Shown piece by piece: positions 1-9,093 of a stretch of DNA of 64,000 nt. Positions within the stretch are counted from its first letter, which is position 1. Every line of letters begins with the position of its first letter. This DNA is from Planctomycetota bacterium (lineage in GTDB: Bacteria > Planctomycetota > Planctomycetia > Pirellulales > Pirellulaceae): the NCBI GenBank assembly GCA_014381825.1, contig JACNKX010000078.1, forward strand, positions 62,001 through 126,000, given 5' to 3'. The translations under genes were made by a program, and so were the position numbers. Under the pieces are notes generated by a model. It had not been told where the DNA came from and ran no database searches. It saw only the letters and a program-made list of their open reading frames with translations.

Positions 1-1124
1 CGCGGGCGCTGGAACGCGTCGCATTGCCCTCAGATGAAATCGTGAACGACGAGGCGCTGGATTCACGGCGGAAGATAACCGAAGAGATCGTCGCCAAGGA
101 TACCGCCAGCGAGTTCACACTCTCGGAGCACAGCTCCATCGAAGAAGCGCCCGCCATCGATGCGACGAGCGCTGCGAGGCTTCGGAACATCGGTGTGATG
201 CGAGTCGGCGATCTGCTCCGATTGTCTGCCAAGTTAGCGGCTACTGAGTTACGTGATTATGGAATCACTACTGACCAAATCATTTCGTGGAAAGCACAGA
301 CACGACTGGTGTGCGAAGTCCCTCGGCTGCGCGGTTACGACGCCAGGATTCTGGTCGCGTGTGGCATCACCGAAGCGGAAGCACTCTATCGCCTGAGCCC
401 TTCCGAACTGCGAACAATCGTGAAGGACGTGGCTGCGAGTAGCGATGGCCAGGCCTTGCTGCTCTCTGGAACCGAATTCGAACTGTCTCGCGTTGCCGAT
501 TGGATTGGAACACGTCGCGGAAAAGCTGCTTCCGAGCAATCAAGCGGCTCGCGCCAACGCGACCCCTCATCGAATCGGGGGGAGCGATCTTCGCGAGGAA
601 AGAAGAGCAGGAGTCGTGGCGAAGCCGAGCCGGGACGTCGCGAACGGAGCCCCGACGTCGTCAAGATGCGTTCAAACGCTTCACAATATGAATTCTACCT
701 CGGCGGGAGCGACGCGGTCGTCGACGCACCTTCGATCGGCGCTCGAACGGCAGAGCGATTGGAAGCGATCGGCATCACCACCATTGCCGACCTGCTAAAG
801 GCTGATCCTGGCTCGGTTTCCGAGCAACTGGACGTCAAACGCTTCACGACCAAAGTGATCACCGGATGGCAGAACCAGATGGAACTAGCGTGTCGTGTCC
901 CCCAACTGCGCGGTCACGATGCCCAGATCCTTGTGGCTCTCGGTGTTACTGACGTCGAGGAATTAGCTGCGAGCGATCCGCAAGAACTGTGGACGTTGGT
1001 CAAGCCTTTTGTCGAAACAAAAGAAGGTAAGCGTATAATTCGCAACGGCAAGACGCCCGACTTGGATGAAGTGACGGAGTGGGTCCAACGGGCACAGGCG
1101 TCGCGACAACTTAACGCGGCGTAA
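1..1124 (+). CDS. DUF4332 double-domain protein, 5' end outside window
   Basis: The reading frame is open to the left edge (codons from base 3), so the TTG at 24 is only the first possible start inside the window and the gene is probably cut. The visible protein has two copies of one roughly 125-residue module, about residues 40-165 and 230-355 counted from the TTG. Each copy has a helix-hairpin-helix-like start (ARLRNIGVMRVGDLL and AERLEAIGITTIADLL), then a conserved W..Q..L.C.VP.LRG.DA.ILVA.G block. This matches DUF4332, a helix-hairpin-helix-like domain of unknown role. The two modules are joined by a basic Ser/Arg-rich linker (about residues 165-215) that is probably disordered. DNA or RNA binding is plausible from the fold but not shown. 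It ends in TAA. Confidence 0.7.
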   Translation, partial: RALERVALPSDEIVNDEALDSRRKITEEIVAKDTASEFTLSEHSSIEEAPAIDATSAARLRNIGVMRVGDLLRLSAKLAATELRDYGITTDQIISWKAQTRLVCEVPRLRGYDARILVACGITEAEALYRLSPSELRTIVKDVAASSDGQALLLSGTEFELSRVADWIGTRRGKAASEQSSGSRQRDPSSNRGERSSRGKKSRSRGEAEPGRRERSPDVVKMRSNASQYEFYLGGSDAVVDAPSIGARTAERLEAIGITTIADLLKADPGSVSEQLDVKRFTTKVITGWQNQMELACRVPQLRGHDAQILVALGVTDVEELAASDPQELWTLVKPFVETKEGKRIIRNGKTPDLDEVTEWVQRAQASRQLNAA

Positions 1125-1310
1125 GACTTGCCATTCATATTAGATCGATCAATTATTACTGCTGATTAGTATTTGGCGTTCGGAATGTCTTGTCGATCCT
1201 AAGTGATCGGTGTGGACACCCGCAATGTCGGCCATTATTCGATTCGTATTTACAACCTGCGGACAGAGTTGTGTAGAATCGACGCACGTCCTGAGACTCA
1301 GGAGGCAGCG

Positions 1311-2168
1311 ATGGCCGATCTCTACGTCGGGCTCGTCATCCTTGGCGGGTTAACAGTTTTGATGTTCCTTGGTTCGTTGTGGTGTTCGTACCACATTCAC
1401 CGAGTTTTCAGCGATCTCCTTGCCGTGCTCGTGGTGGTCGTGATGTTCTTCTACATCCGCCACCTTTGGTACAACGTGCGGCTGGCCACGATCTTGCCGT
1501 TCTCCAACTTGGTAATCATTGGCAATTGGTTGCCACCGCTGGCTGGACTCTTAGCTGGATTCGCGTGGAGAAGGATTTACGGTCGCATTTTTCGCAAGTC
1601 GATATGTACCTCGGCGCTCGCTGTCGCCGCTGGTTATGCCGCCGTCTTACCCATGCTCGGCGAGCCACCTGAGTGTAACAACCAGTGGGATCGCGACGGC
1701 ATTTGCCTGCAAACAACGGTGCATACCTGTACCGCCGCCTCCGCCGCAACCCTCCTGCGGCTGCACGGTATCGAGACAACTGAAACTGAGATGGCGCAAC
1801 TCTGTCTGACACGCGAAGGCACGACCTGGATGGGGCTCTACCGCGGTTTGAAGCACAAGACAACTGGAACTCGTTGGGACGTCGAGGTGATTGAGTGTAC
1901 GGCCGGTGAGATTCCGCGGGACCCAACGCAATCGTGGATTCTAAGTGTCGGCTTGGGGAAGCAAGTCGCCAAACGGGACGAACGGCGGTTCGCTGAATGG
2001 GGCTGGCGTCCAGGCCAAGGGCACTCGGTCTTACTTCTTGGCGAGGGACCTTTGGGTGGTGTCAAGATCGCTGACCCAACACCCGGTTACGGAATCGAAT
2101 CATGGAGCCAGAAGAATCTGGAGGAGCTTTTTCAAGGCACCGCCGTTCGGTTAATCGAACGCTCTTGA
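1311..2168 (+). CDS. Membrane-anchored C39-like cysteine peptidase
   Basis: This 285-residue protein has three or four hydrophobic segments in residues 4-115, followed by a papain-like domain resembling peptidase family C39 (bacteriocin-processing type). The candidate catalytic set is Gln134, Cys140 (in QTTVHTCTAAS), His238 (GQGHSVLLLG) and Asp255 (KIADPTPGYG). The position suggests a peptidase held on the membrane. There is no ABC-transporter domain and no small double-glycine leader gene nearby, so a role as a bacteriocin exporter is unlikely. I chose the ATG at 1311 because AGGAGG lies five bases upstream; an in-frame extension to 1203 has no such site. Substrate unknown. Confidence 0.65.
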   Translation: MADLYVGLVILGGLTVLMFLGSLWCSYHIHRVFSDLLAVLVVVVMFFYIRHLWYNVRLATILPFSNLVIIGNWLPPLAGLLAGFAWRRIYGRIFRKSICTSALAVAAGYAAVLPMLGEPPECNNQWDRDGICLQTTVHTCTAASAATLLRLHGIETTETEMAQLCLTREGTTWMGLYRGLKHKTTGTRWDVEVIECTAGEIPRDPTQSWILSVGLGKQVAKRDERRFAEWGWRPGQGHSVLLLGEGPLGGVKIADPTPGYGIESWSQKNLEELFQGTAVRLIERS

Positions 2169-2295
2169 CCGTATTCGCTGGGCCGCATATCGTCTCCGTC
2201 TATTAGTCCGGTGCCAGGAATGCGCCATCGCCCCCAATCCTGATAGGCAGCCTCGAAGTCCGCTACCGAGAGCACGCAGCAAGGAGTCGCTCGAA

Positions 2296-3462
2296 ATGTC
2301 CCACAACCGCACTATTGACCCAGAAAGCGTGCCGTTGCTTGATATCGTTGGCAACAACCGTCCTCTTCATGACGAAATGCTCGATGCGATTCGCGATGTC
2401 TTCGAATCGGGGCGGTTCCTTCACGGTCCCGCGGTCACCGAGTTGGAGAATGCCGTTGCCGAATTGACGGGCGCGAAGTTCGCCATCGGCTGTGCGTCAG
2501 GCAGCGATGCGGTCCTGTTATCTCTTATGGCGTTGAGTATCGGTGCTGGCGATGAAGTGATCGTGCCGAGCTTCACATTCTTTGCCACAGTCAGCGCGGT
2601 TGAGCGTCTGGGCGCTAAGATCGTCTTCGTCGATATCGATCCTACAACATTCAATATCGATCCGGAAAAAGTCAAAGCAGCAATCACGCCAAAAACGAAA
2701 GCCATAATTCCCGTTCATCTCTTTGGTCGTGCTGCGGACATGACGGAGCTTCATCGGGTCGCCGACGAGGCCGGAATTCGTGTAATCGAAGACGCGGCGC
2801 AGGCCATCGGCGCAACACATCGAGAGCGCGGAGCGGGGGCCTGGGGTGATATCGGTTGCTTCAGCTTCTATCCCACAAAAAATCTCGGTGGTTGCGGAGA
2901 TGGCGGAATGTTGACGACGTCCGATGGCGAGCTGGCCGAACGTCTGCGTTTGTTCGCCGCACACGGCATGAGCCCGCGATATGTTCATCGAGTCGTTGGC
3001 ATTGCCAGTCGCCTCGACACACTTCAAGCGGCCGCGCTCTGCGTGAAGATCAAGCATCTGGCACACTGGACTGAATCACGTCGCGAGAATGCGTCGCGTT
3101 ATCACGAGCTGTTTGCGGATGCCGGGCTAACCAATGACATCACCCTGCCGACCGATGATCCAGCCGGAAAGCACATCTGGAATCAGTTCACGATTCGCGT
3201 TCCGGATTCGCGCCGAGACACGTTGCGAGTGCATCTCTCGGAGCAGCGCATTGCGAGCGAGGTGTACTATCCAATTCCGCTGCACCAGCAAGAGTGCTTC
3301 CAGCACGTCGACTGTGCCCCAGGCAGTCTCACGGAATCGGAACGAGCCTCCGAAGAAGTCATTAGTCTCCCAATCTTTCCCGATCTTACGATTGGAGAGC
3401 AACGACGCGTTGTCGACGGCATCGCCTCATTCTTCGCCGCCTGTAAAGCGTCCGCTGCTTGA
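2296..3462 (+). CDS. DegT/DnrJ/EryC1/StrS family PLP aminotransferase
   Basis: This 388-residue fold-type I PLP enzyme belongs to the sugar aminotransferase family, which adds an amino group to keto sugars bound to nucleotides, usually for cell-surface glycans. Visible marks are the cofactor-phosphate region GCASGSDA (66-72), the ring-stacking/Asp region EDAAQAIGA (165-173), and the Schiff-base lysine Lys195 in FYPTKNLGG. Full family length. AAGGAG lies ten bases before the ATG. No other sugar-nucleotide genes are next to it, so the exact substrate cannot be read from context. Confidence 0.88.
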   Translation: MSHNRTIDPESVPLLDIVGNNRPLHDEMLDAIRDVFESGRFLHGPAVTELENAVAELTGAKFAIGCASGSDAVLLSLMALSIGAGDEVIVPSFTFFATVSAVERLGAKIVFVDIDPTTFNIDPEKVKAAITPKTKAIIPVHLFGRAADMTELHRVADEAGIRVIEDAAQAIGATHRERGAGAWGDIGCFSFYPTKNLGGCGDGGMLTTSDGELAERLRLFAAHGMSPRYVHRVVGIASRLDTLQAAALCVKIKHLAHWTESRRENASRYHELFADAGLTNDITLPTDDPAGKHIWNQFTIRVPDSRRDTLRVHLSEQRIASEVYYPIPLHQQECFQHVDCAPGSLTESERASEEVISLPIFPDLTIGEQRRVVDGIASFFAACKASAA

Positions 3463-3704
3463 CGCTCGCTTTGGGACGTGGCACTTGCGAGAACTCGGTG
3501 CAAGCGATTTCCGCTAACGGCCCGCAGACGCAATTGGGCGATTGAGTGAAGCGGAGCCAGTCGCACTGACTTGCGGGGTCGTAAAGTCATCACGCTTAGC
3601 GACGCTGCTCGTCGCATCTTGGGAATCGCGGAGTGTAACGGCTGGGCGTTATACTTACTTTGTGTGTCCGCGCGAGCGGTGCCGATTGTGCGAGGAGTTT
3701 CAAC

Positions 3705-5621
3705 ATGTCAGCGTGTCCAAACCAAGATCGGCTTCGTGCGTTTGCGATTGGTGATCTTGTCGGTGAAGTCTTTGAATCGGTTGCCGAGCATGTCGAAACT
3801 TGCGCGACCTGCGATCGCTCGTTAGCAATGCTTGATGAGCACTCGGATGGCTTCGTCAATGAATTGGAAGAAGCTGCAGGGCAAGCGGGCGCGGTTGCGA
3901 TCGCTGTCCCAAGCGAAGTTCTCGCCAGTGTGCGAACGGTGAACGCGGGGGCTGGAGTGACCTCGTCAAACATGACCTTGGATCTCGGCAAACGATACGC
4001 GCGACGACTGGCCGACGGACCCTGTCGACTGGGTCGGTTTGAATTGGAAGCGGAACTCGGCGACGGGTCGTTCGGTTATGTGTTTCGCGCTCGCGACACA
4101 GAACTCGATCGCATCGTCGCCGTCAAGATTCAGCGAGCGGGCAGCTTCGCAAATGAAGACGAGGCGAACCGCTTTCTCCGCGAAGCGCGGAGCGCCGCAC
4201 AACTACAGCATTCAGGCATCGTCTCGCTTTACGACAGCGGTACGACGGAGGACGACGTTTGCTTTCTCGTTCACGAATTCATTGATGGCGAAACGCTGGA
4301 AGAGCGGATGCACACCGTCCATGTCGAGCCGTGCGAAGCCGCAGACCTCGTTGCGCAGCTCGCCGACGCGCTGCAATATGCTCATGAGCACGACGTCATT
4401 CATCGAGACATGAAACCATCAAACATCTTGCTCGACGCCGATGGCAATCCGCACATCACGGATTTTGGTTTGGCGAAGCAAATGACTTCTGATCAAACGG
4501 TAACGTCCGACGGTCGAGTGATGGGTACACCTGCGTATATGTCACCCGAGCAAGCTCGCGGCGAGTCTCACCAAGTTGATGCTCGCAGCGATGTGTACAG
4601 TCTCGGCGTCGTGTTTTACGAATTACTGACTGGCAAGCGACCATTCCACGGGAATCGGCGCGCGTTGATGTTACAAACGCTGGATCACGATCCGCGACCA
4701 CCTCGGCAACTTGACGACCATATTCCGCGCGATCTCGAAACGATCTGTCTGAAATCGATTGCCAAAACCCCCACGCGGCGATACCAAACCGCCGGCGCAT
4801 TGGCTGACGATTTGCGTCGGTTCATATCGGGCGATCCCATTCAAGCCCGACCGATTAGCTATCCGGAACGAGTGTGGCGCTGGTGTCGTCGCAATCCGCT
4901 GGCCGCCACTTTAATGTTCTCGGTTTATGTAGGTGCACTAATCGGATTCATTTACCTGTCGTACTTGTCGACTTTCTTCGTGCGAGCGACGGCGCTCGAT
5001 AGTGCCCGCATGGAAGCCGATATGCTCGAGCGTATCAACGACTACTACAGCGAAGAGGTCGTCGATCGCTTGGACCGCAAGCAGCTTGGACTGAAGGTCA
5101 CTCACGAGTACGCATCCATGCGCGATGCGTTACCGCTGCCGGTCACCTTCGTGAAGGACGCCGGTAAGCGAATCAGTCAAGGCACGACGGGGATGGAAGT
5201 GCTGCTGTACAGCTCGCACCCGTGGCGTAGGGACGCTGATCCGAAGGACGACTTTCAGAAAAAGGCGCTCGTAGCGTTGGAAACTAAAGTCAGCAATCGC
5301 GCCGACGATCCCTCGTTTCACGAATTCACTGAGAAAGACGGGCGCAAGGTGCTACGCTATGCGCAAGCTCGAATCATGAAAGAGAGCTGCGTGAAGTGCC
5401 ACAACGACGCGAAGAACAGCCCCAAACGTGATTGGAAACAAGGCGATCTCGCGGGCGTTTTGGAAATTGTGCGACCGTTGGAGCAAGACATCGAACGGAC
5501 TCGCGCTGGTCTTGGCGGAGCATTTGCATTAATTAGCAGTTCAGGCGTGTTGTTGGTTGGTTTGTCCTTTGGTCTCGTTCTCGTCACGCGTTCTCGCAGC
5601 CGAAGGAAGGTTTCCGCGTGA
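3705..5621 (+). CDS. Ser/Thr kinase with N-terminal zinc-finger-like motif and periplasmic c-haem-type (Tll0287-like/DUF3365) domain
   Basis: The protein has 638 residues. Order of parts: an HxxxCxxC motif (His29, Cys33, Cys36) like anti-sigma zinc domains; a full Hanks-type kinase domain from about 110 to 380 with glycine loop GDGSFGYVF, VAVKI, HRDMKPSNILL, DFGLAKQ and GTPAYMSPEQ; a membrane segment near 405-425; an outer domain of about 175 residues ending in a haem-attachment motif CVKCH (562-566), as in the DUF3365/Tll0287 family; and a second membrane segment near 605-628. This layout suggests a redox or ligand sensor controlling a cytoplasmic kinase. The ATG at 3705 has GAGGAG seven bases upstream. 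Its stop overlaps the GTG start of the sigma gene (GTGA), so the two are very likely translationally coupled. Confidence 0.85.
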   Translation: MSACPNQDRLRAFAIGDLVGEVFESVAEHVETCATCDRSLAMLDEHSDGFVNELEEAAGQAGAVAIAVPSEVLASVRTVNAGAGVTSSNMTLDLGKRYARRLADGPCRLGRFELEAELGDGSFGYVFRARDTELDRIVAVKIQRAGSFANEDEANRFLREARSAAQLQHSGIVSLYDSGTTEDDVCFLVHEFIDGETLEERMHTVHVEPCEAADLVAQLADALQYAHEHDVIHRDMKPSNILLDADGNPHITDFGLAKQMTSDQTVTSDGRVMGTPAYMSPEQARGESHQVDARSDVYSLGVVFYELLTGKRPFHGNRRALMLQTLDHDPRPPRQLDDHIPRDLETICLKSIAKTPTRRYQTAGALADDLRRFISGDPIQARPISYPERVWRWCRRNPLAATLMFSVYVGALIGFIYLSYLSTFFVRATALDSARMEADMLERINDYYSEEVVDRLDRKQLGLKVTHEYASMRDALPLPVTFVKDAGKRISQGTTGMEVLLYSSHPWRRDADPKDDFQKKALVALETKVSNRADDPSFHEFTEKDGRKVLRYAQARIMKESCVKCHNDAKNSPKRDWKQGDLAGVLEIVRPLEQDIERTRAGLGGAFALISSSGVLLVGLSFGLVLVTRSRSRRKVSA

Positions 5622-6256
5622 CTTCCAACGAATCACGATCCGGGAAGGTGCCGGCGAGCGTGACTTCGACGTCACGAAGCCTGTTGATGCAGCTGAAGCA
5701 GAAAGAGCCGCGGGCTTGGGATCGGCTAACATCGCTGTACACGCCGCTGGTTTATTTTTGGTGCCGTAAACAACACTTGCAGGACCAGGACATTCCAGAC
5801 GTTGTTCAGGAAGTCTTCAAAACCGTTGCCGCGAACATCGACAAGTTCCGCAAGGAGCGTCAAACCGATACGTTTCGAGGCTGGCTGCGAACAATCACGC
5901 GCAGCCGTGCAGCCGATCATTTCCGGCGACTACAACATCAACCGAAAGCTGCGGGCGGCAGCGAAGCGCAGCGTCGATTCTCACAATTGTCAGCGGAGCC
6001 GATTGAGTGCAATGGCTCGGACGACGATGAGGTAGAAGATGGACAAGTTCATCACGCGCTATTCCTTCGCGCGTTGGAACTCGTTCGGTCCGACTTCCAA
6101 GACAACACCTGGAGAGCCTTCTGGCGAGTTGTTGTCGACGGCCAAACGCCCAAAGACGTAGCAGAAGAACTCTCCATGCAGCCAGGAGCCGTCCGAGTCG
6201 CCAAGTCGCGAGTACTCCAACGGCTGCGCCGCGACCTGGGCGAATTACTGGAATGA
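5618..6256 (+). CDS. ECF-type RNA polymerase sigma factor
   Basis: This 212-residue sigma-70 family protein has region 2 at about 30-100 (RAWDRLTSLYTPLVYFWCR, then DIPDVVQEVFKTVAANID and FRGWLRTITRSRAADHFRR) and region 4 helix-turn-helix at about 165-205 (GQTPKDVAEELSMQPGAVRVAKSRVLQRLRRDLG). It starts with GTG inside the kinase stop (GTGA overlap), so it should be made together with the kinase at 3705-5621, which may control it by phosphorylation or by binding. The kinase-sigma link is inferred from gene order and is a theme in planctomycetes. It has no separate anti-sigma gene. Confidence 0.85.
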   Translation: MTSNESRSGKVPASVTSTSRSLLMQLKQKEPRAWDRLTSLYTPLVYFWCRKQHLQDQDIPDVVQEVFKTVAANIDKFRKERQTDTFRGWLRTITRSRAADHFRRLQHQPKAAGGSEAQRRFSQLSAEPIECNGSDDDEVEDGQVHHALFLRALELVRSDFQDNTWRAFWRVVVDGQTPKDVAEELSMQPGAVRVAKSRVLQRLRRDLGELLE

Positions 6257-6349
6257 CCGGATTCGTATAACGGCAAGCCCTATGCGCTGGTCGTTGTGAC
6301 GAATTGCGTCTGCAGTTTCGGAACTCAGGTACTTTCCACAATAAAGGAG

Positions 6350-8416
6350 TTAATGGACTCGTTGCCCGGGCAGGCCGCCATCGTCGACACCAAGCATGAA
6401 CACGTCGGCCTTGCCAGGACCGCTGGCAAGGATCATCCCTTCGCTTATACCGAACTTCATCTTCCGCGGAGCGAGATTCGCGCAACAAACGACCAGCCGA
6501 CCGACGAGATCTTCAGGTTTGTATGCCTCTTTGATTCCGGCGAACACAGTTCGCGTTTCGTCACCACCGAGGCCGAGTGTTAGCTTAAGCAGCTTGTTCG
6601 CTTCGGGAACGTCTTCGGACGTGAGAACCCGCGCGATCCGCAAATCCACCTTCACGAAGTCGTCGATCGTGCATTGCTCGGCGAGTGGTTCTGCCTTCAG
6701 CGGTTTGTCACTGTCGTTGTATGGAGAAGCCGGCGACTCGGTGACGTCCTCTTCTTTGCTCTCTTCGATCATAGCGTTAACATCCTTTGGATTAACTCGT
6801 TTGAGCATGTGTTTGAATTTAGCGACCGAAGTGCCGACGAGCGGTGTCTTTGCTTCGTCCCAGCGTTCGATCGGCTCGCCCAACAACTCGACCGTTTGCG
6901 TCGTGAGGTCAGGCAGAACTGGCGTCAGGTAGATGATGATCTGTCGAAACAGATTCAATCCGATCGTACAGATGTCTTGAAGCTGCTGCGCCTTGTCGGG
7001 ATCACCCTTAAGTGTCCACGGTGCCGCAGCTTCGATGTGGGGATTTGCTCGGTCGGCCAATTCCAAGATCAACCGCATCGCGCGATTGTAGTCGCACTGC
7101 TCGTACGCCGTAGCGATCTCGTCACCTGCGACTGCGGCTTGCTCGAACAAGCCGCCATCGTCGGGGTACTTTGCCGACAAGCCTGTCTTGCCAGCGAACT
7201 TGGCACAACGACTTGCGAGGTTGACGACCTTGCCAACAAGATCGGAATCAATCTTCGCGGCAAACTCTTCCAAGTTCATGTCGATGTCGTCCAATCGCGA
7301 TCCCAACTTGGATGCGTAGTAATATCGCAAGTACGACGGATTGAGATGCTTCAGGTACGTCTCGCCTTTGACGAACGTGCCAGTGCTCTTCGACATTTTC
7401 TCGCCGTTGACGGTCAAGAAGCCGTGGATATGCACCTTCTTCGGTAAGTTAAAGCCAGCGGACTTCAACATCCCCGGCCAAAACAGCGTATGGAAGTACG
7501 TGATGTCCTTGCCGATAAAGTGGTGAATCTCGACCGCTTCATTCCGCCACCAATCGTCAAAACTCTCTTCGTTCTCCCCGCACCACTGAAGCGTCGACGC
7601 CATGTATCCGATCGGCGCGTCGAACCAAACGTACCAGTAGTTCCCGGGACTGTCGGGAATCTCGAAACCGAAGTAGGGAGCTGGTCGAGAAATATCCCAA
7701 TCGCGCAGCGACTTGCGTCCTTCGGCTGAACTGGCGTCGCCTAAGAAGTGCCCTTTCAGATAGTTCAATACTTCTGGCTGCAAATGGTCGTCGCTCTGAG
7801 TCCACTCCTCAAGGAAGTCATGAAGCTGCTCGAGTTCGATGAACAAGTGTTTGGCGGATCGAATTTCGGGCGTCGTTTCAGACAGCGTGCTAATCGGGTC
7901 GATCAGCTCAGCGGGCGTGTAAGTACATCCACATTTGCTGCAGTTGTCACCTGGTTGATTCGTCGCGCCGCACGAAGTATTCGGGCAAGTGCCGCGAACG
8001 AAACGGTCTGCGAGAAACGTACCTTCTTGGACATCGAATAACTGCTCGACATCCTTTTCTTTCACTAAGCCAGCTCCGCGAATCGACTGCCAGATCTCGC
8101 CGCAAAGCTTTTCGTTCTCGGGGCTATTGGTGCTGCCAAAGTTATCGAACGCGACATCGAAGCCGGCAAAGTCGCGTTCGTGCGCCAACTTCGTCTCGGC
8201 AATCAATTCTTCTTCGCTACGACCTTCCTGCCGTGCACGAATCATAATCGCAGTGCCGTGGGTGTCGTCTGCACAAAGGAATATGCAATTGTGACCGCGA
8301 AGCTTCTGAAAACGCACCCAAATGTCAGTTTGGATGTACTCCACTAAATGCCCGAGGTGAATCGGACCATTCGCATAGGGGAGGGCAGCAGTAACTAGAA
8401 TGCGGCGTTGTGTCAT
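6350..8416 (-). CDS. metG: Methionine--tRNA ligase
   Basis: This 688-residue cytoplasmic enzyme charges tRNA-Met with methionine. Visible: the HIGH-type motif as HLGH (20-23, after PYANGPI), an editing/zinc region with paired cysteines ([19 protein letters not shown]), the KMSKS signature in [10 protein letters not shown], the anticodon-binding helical domain, and a C-terminal tRNA-binding (Trbp111/EMAP-like) domain from about 585 ([15 protein letters not shown] to the end). The length and domain set are those of the long, dimeric bacterial type. It is convergent with the sigma gene. Confidence 0.97.
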   Translation of the reverse strand: MTQRRILVTAALPYANGPIHLGHLVEYIQTDIWVRFQKLRGHNCIFLCADDTHGTAIMIRARQEGRSEEELIAETKLAHERDFAGFDVAFDNFGSTNSPENEKLCGEIWQSIRGAGLVKEKDVEQLFDVQEGTFLADRFVRGTCPNTSCGATNQPGDNCSKCGCTYTPAELIDPISTLSETTPEIRSAKHLFIELEQLHDFLEEWTQSDDHLQPEVLNYLKGHFLGDASSAEGRKSLRDWDISRPAPYFGFEIPDSPGNYWYVWFDAPIGYMASTLQWCGENEESFDDWWRNEAVEIHHFIGKDITYFHTLFWPGMLKSAGFNLPKKVHIHGFLTVNGEKMSKSTGTFVKGETYLKHLNPSYLRYYYASKLGSRLDDIDMNLEEFAAKIDSDLVGKVVNLASRCAKFAGKTGLSAKYPDDGGLFEQAAVAGDEIATAYEQCDYNRAMRLILELADRANPHIEAAAPWTLKGDPDKAQQLQDICTIGLNLFRQIIIYLTPVLPDLTTQTVELLGEPIERWDEAKTPLVGTSVAKFKHMLKRVNPKDVNAMIEESKEEDVTESPASPYNDSDKPLKAEPLAEQCTIDDFVKVDLRIARVLTSEDVPEANKLLKLTLGLGGDETRTVFAGIKEAYKPEDLVGRLVVCCANLAPRKMKFGISEGMILASGPGKADVFMLGVDDGGLPGQRVH

Positions 8417-8692
8417 GACGTTGGATATCTGTCCAAAGGTGAGGCAAACCGAAGATTCTACTGGCTTTACAGAAAGTCGGACAGCCGGTTGTACCTTGAG
8501 GTTCTTGGTCAGCGGAGTCGTTTTTTCAGCGGCACGGGGCGCACAAGTTACCTCAACGTCACAGCAATTGAGGATCCACGCGACGGAGGCGACTTATGGC
8601 GTCTGTGAAGGGGCTAACACTATTGACCGGCGGAGGGTGGCCAAGGATACTTCATTGCAGTTCAGGAACTGGAACGAGAAGGTGCATCGCTA
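8417..8692. other. Non-coding gap between metG and hicA
   Basis: This 276-base gap separates the metG start (minus strand) from hicA (plus strand), so it should hold two outward-facing promoters. I saw no convincing gene, tRNA, repeat or strong hairpin in it. The bases AAGGTG about eight bases before the hicA GTG can serve as its ribosome site. Confidence 0.4.
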
Positions 8693-8887
8693 GTGACGGT
8701 CGAAGAGGTGATCAAGTTGCTGGAGTCGGGTGGCTGGCGTCAAACGAATGACGACGAGAGCTGCCGACAATTCAAACACGACACTAAGACTGGGGCCGTC
8801 ACACTTTCCGGACAACTCGAAATGGTCCTGCCGATCGGAGTCTTACGAACTCTCCGCCGTCACGCCCAACTTGAGGAGGAGATCTGA
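8693..8887 (+). CDS. hicA: HicA-like toxin with catalytic His replaced by Cys
   Basis: This 64-residue protein has the layout of HicA, an mRNA interferase with a double-stranded-RNA-binding-like fold: VEEVIKLLESGGWRQ, then an ESCRQFKHDTKTGAVTL core, then VLPIGVLRTLRRHAQL. In HicA proteins the core is normally GSH.QF.HP, and that His is catalytic; here the codon is TGC, giving Cys. Arg, Phe and the later His are kept. The toxin may therefore be inactive or weakened. The GTG start follows AAGGTG. Its stop overlaps the hicB start by one base (TGATG), typical for a coupled toxin-antitoxin pair. Confidence 0.8.
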   Translation: MTVEEVIKLLESGGWRQTNDDESCRQFKHDTKTGAVTLSGQLEMVLPIGVLRTLRRHAQLEEEI

Positions 8888-9093
8888 TGCGCTACGCCGT
8901 TGTGTTTGAGAAGTCGGAATCGAGCTTTGGAGCCTACGTTCCCGATTTGCCTGGTTGCGCTGCAGCCGGTGCCTCGTTGGCCGAAACCAAAACGCTGATC
9001 TCCGAAGCGATGAAGCAACACTTAGCGGATCTCAAGTCCGCCGGTGAGAATCCGCCCGAACCAGCTTCGGTTTGCGCGTATATCGATGCCTAG
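8887..9093 (+). CDS. hicB: HicB-like antitoxin
   Basis: This 68-residue protein has the HicB partial RNase H fold: RYAVVFEKSESSFGAYVPDLPGCAAAGASLAETKTLISEAMKQHL. It should bind and block HicA. The C-terminal part is short and ends soon after the fold (PEPASVCAYIDA), with no ribbon-helix-helix or helix-turn-helix DNA-binding domain, so autoregulation by this protein is doubtful. GAGGAG lies six bases before the ATG. It meets the end of the lactonase gene on the other strand with a four-base overlap. Confidence 0.85.
   Translation: MRYAVVFEKSESSFGAYVPDLPGCAAAGASLAETKTLISEAMKQHLADLKSAGENPPEPASVCAYIDA

Noticed and set aside
1203-1310. Upstream extension of the C39-like gene
   Set aside because: The extension has no ribosome site, while AGGAGG lies five bases before the ATG at 1311.
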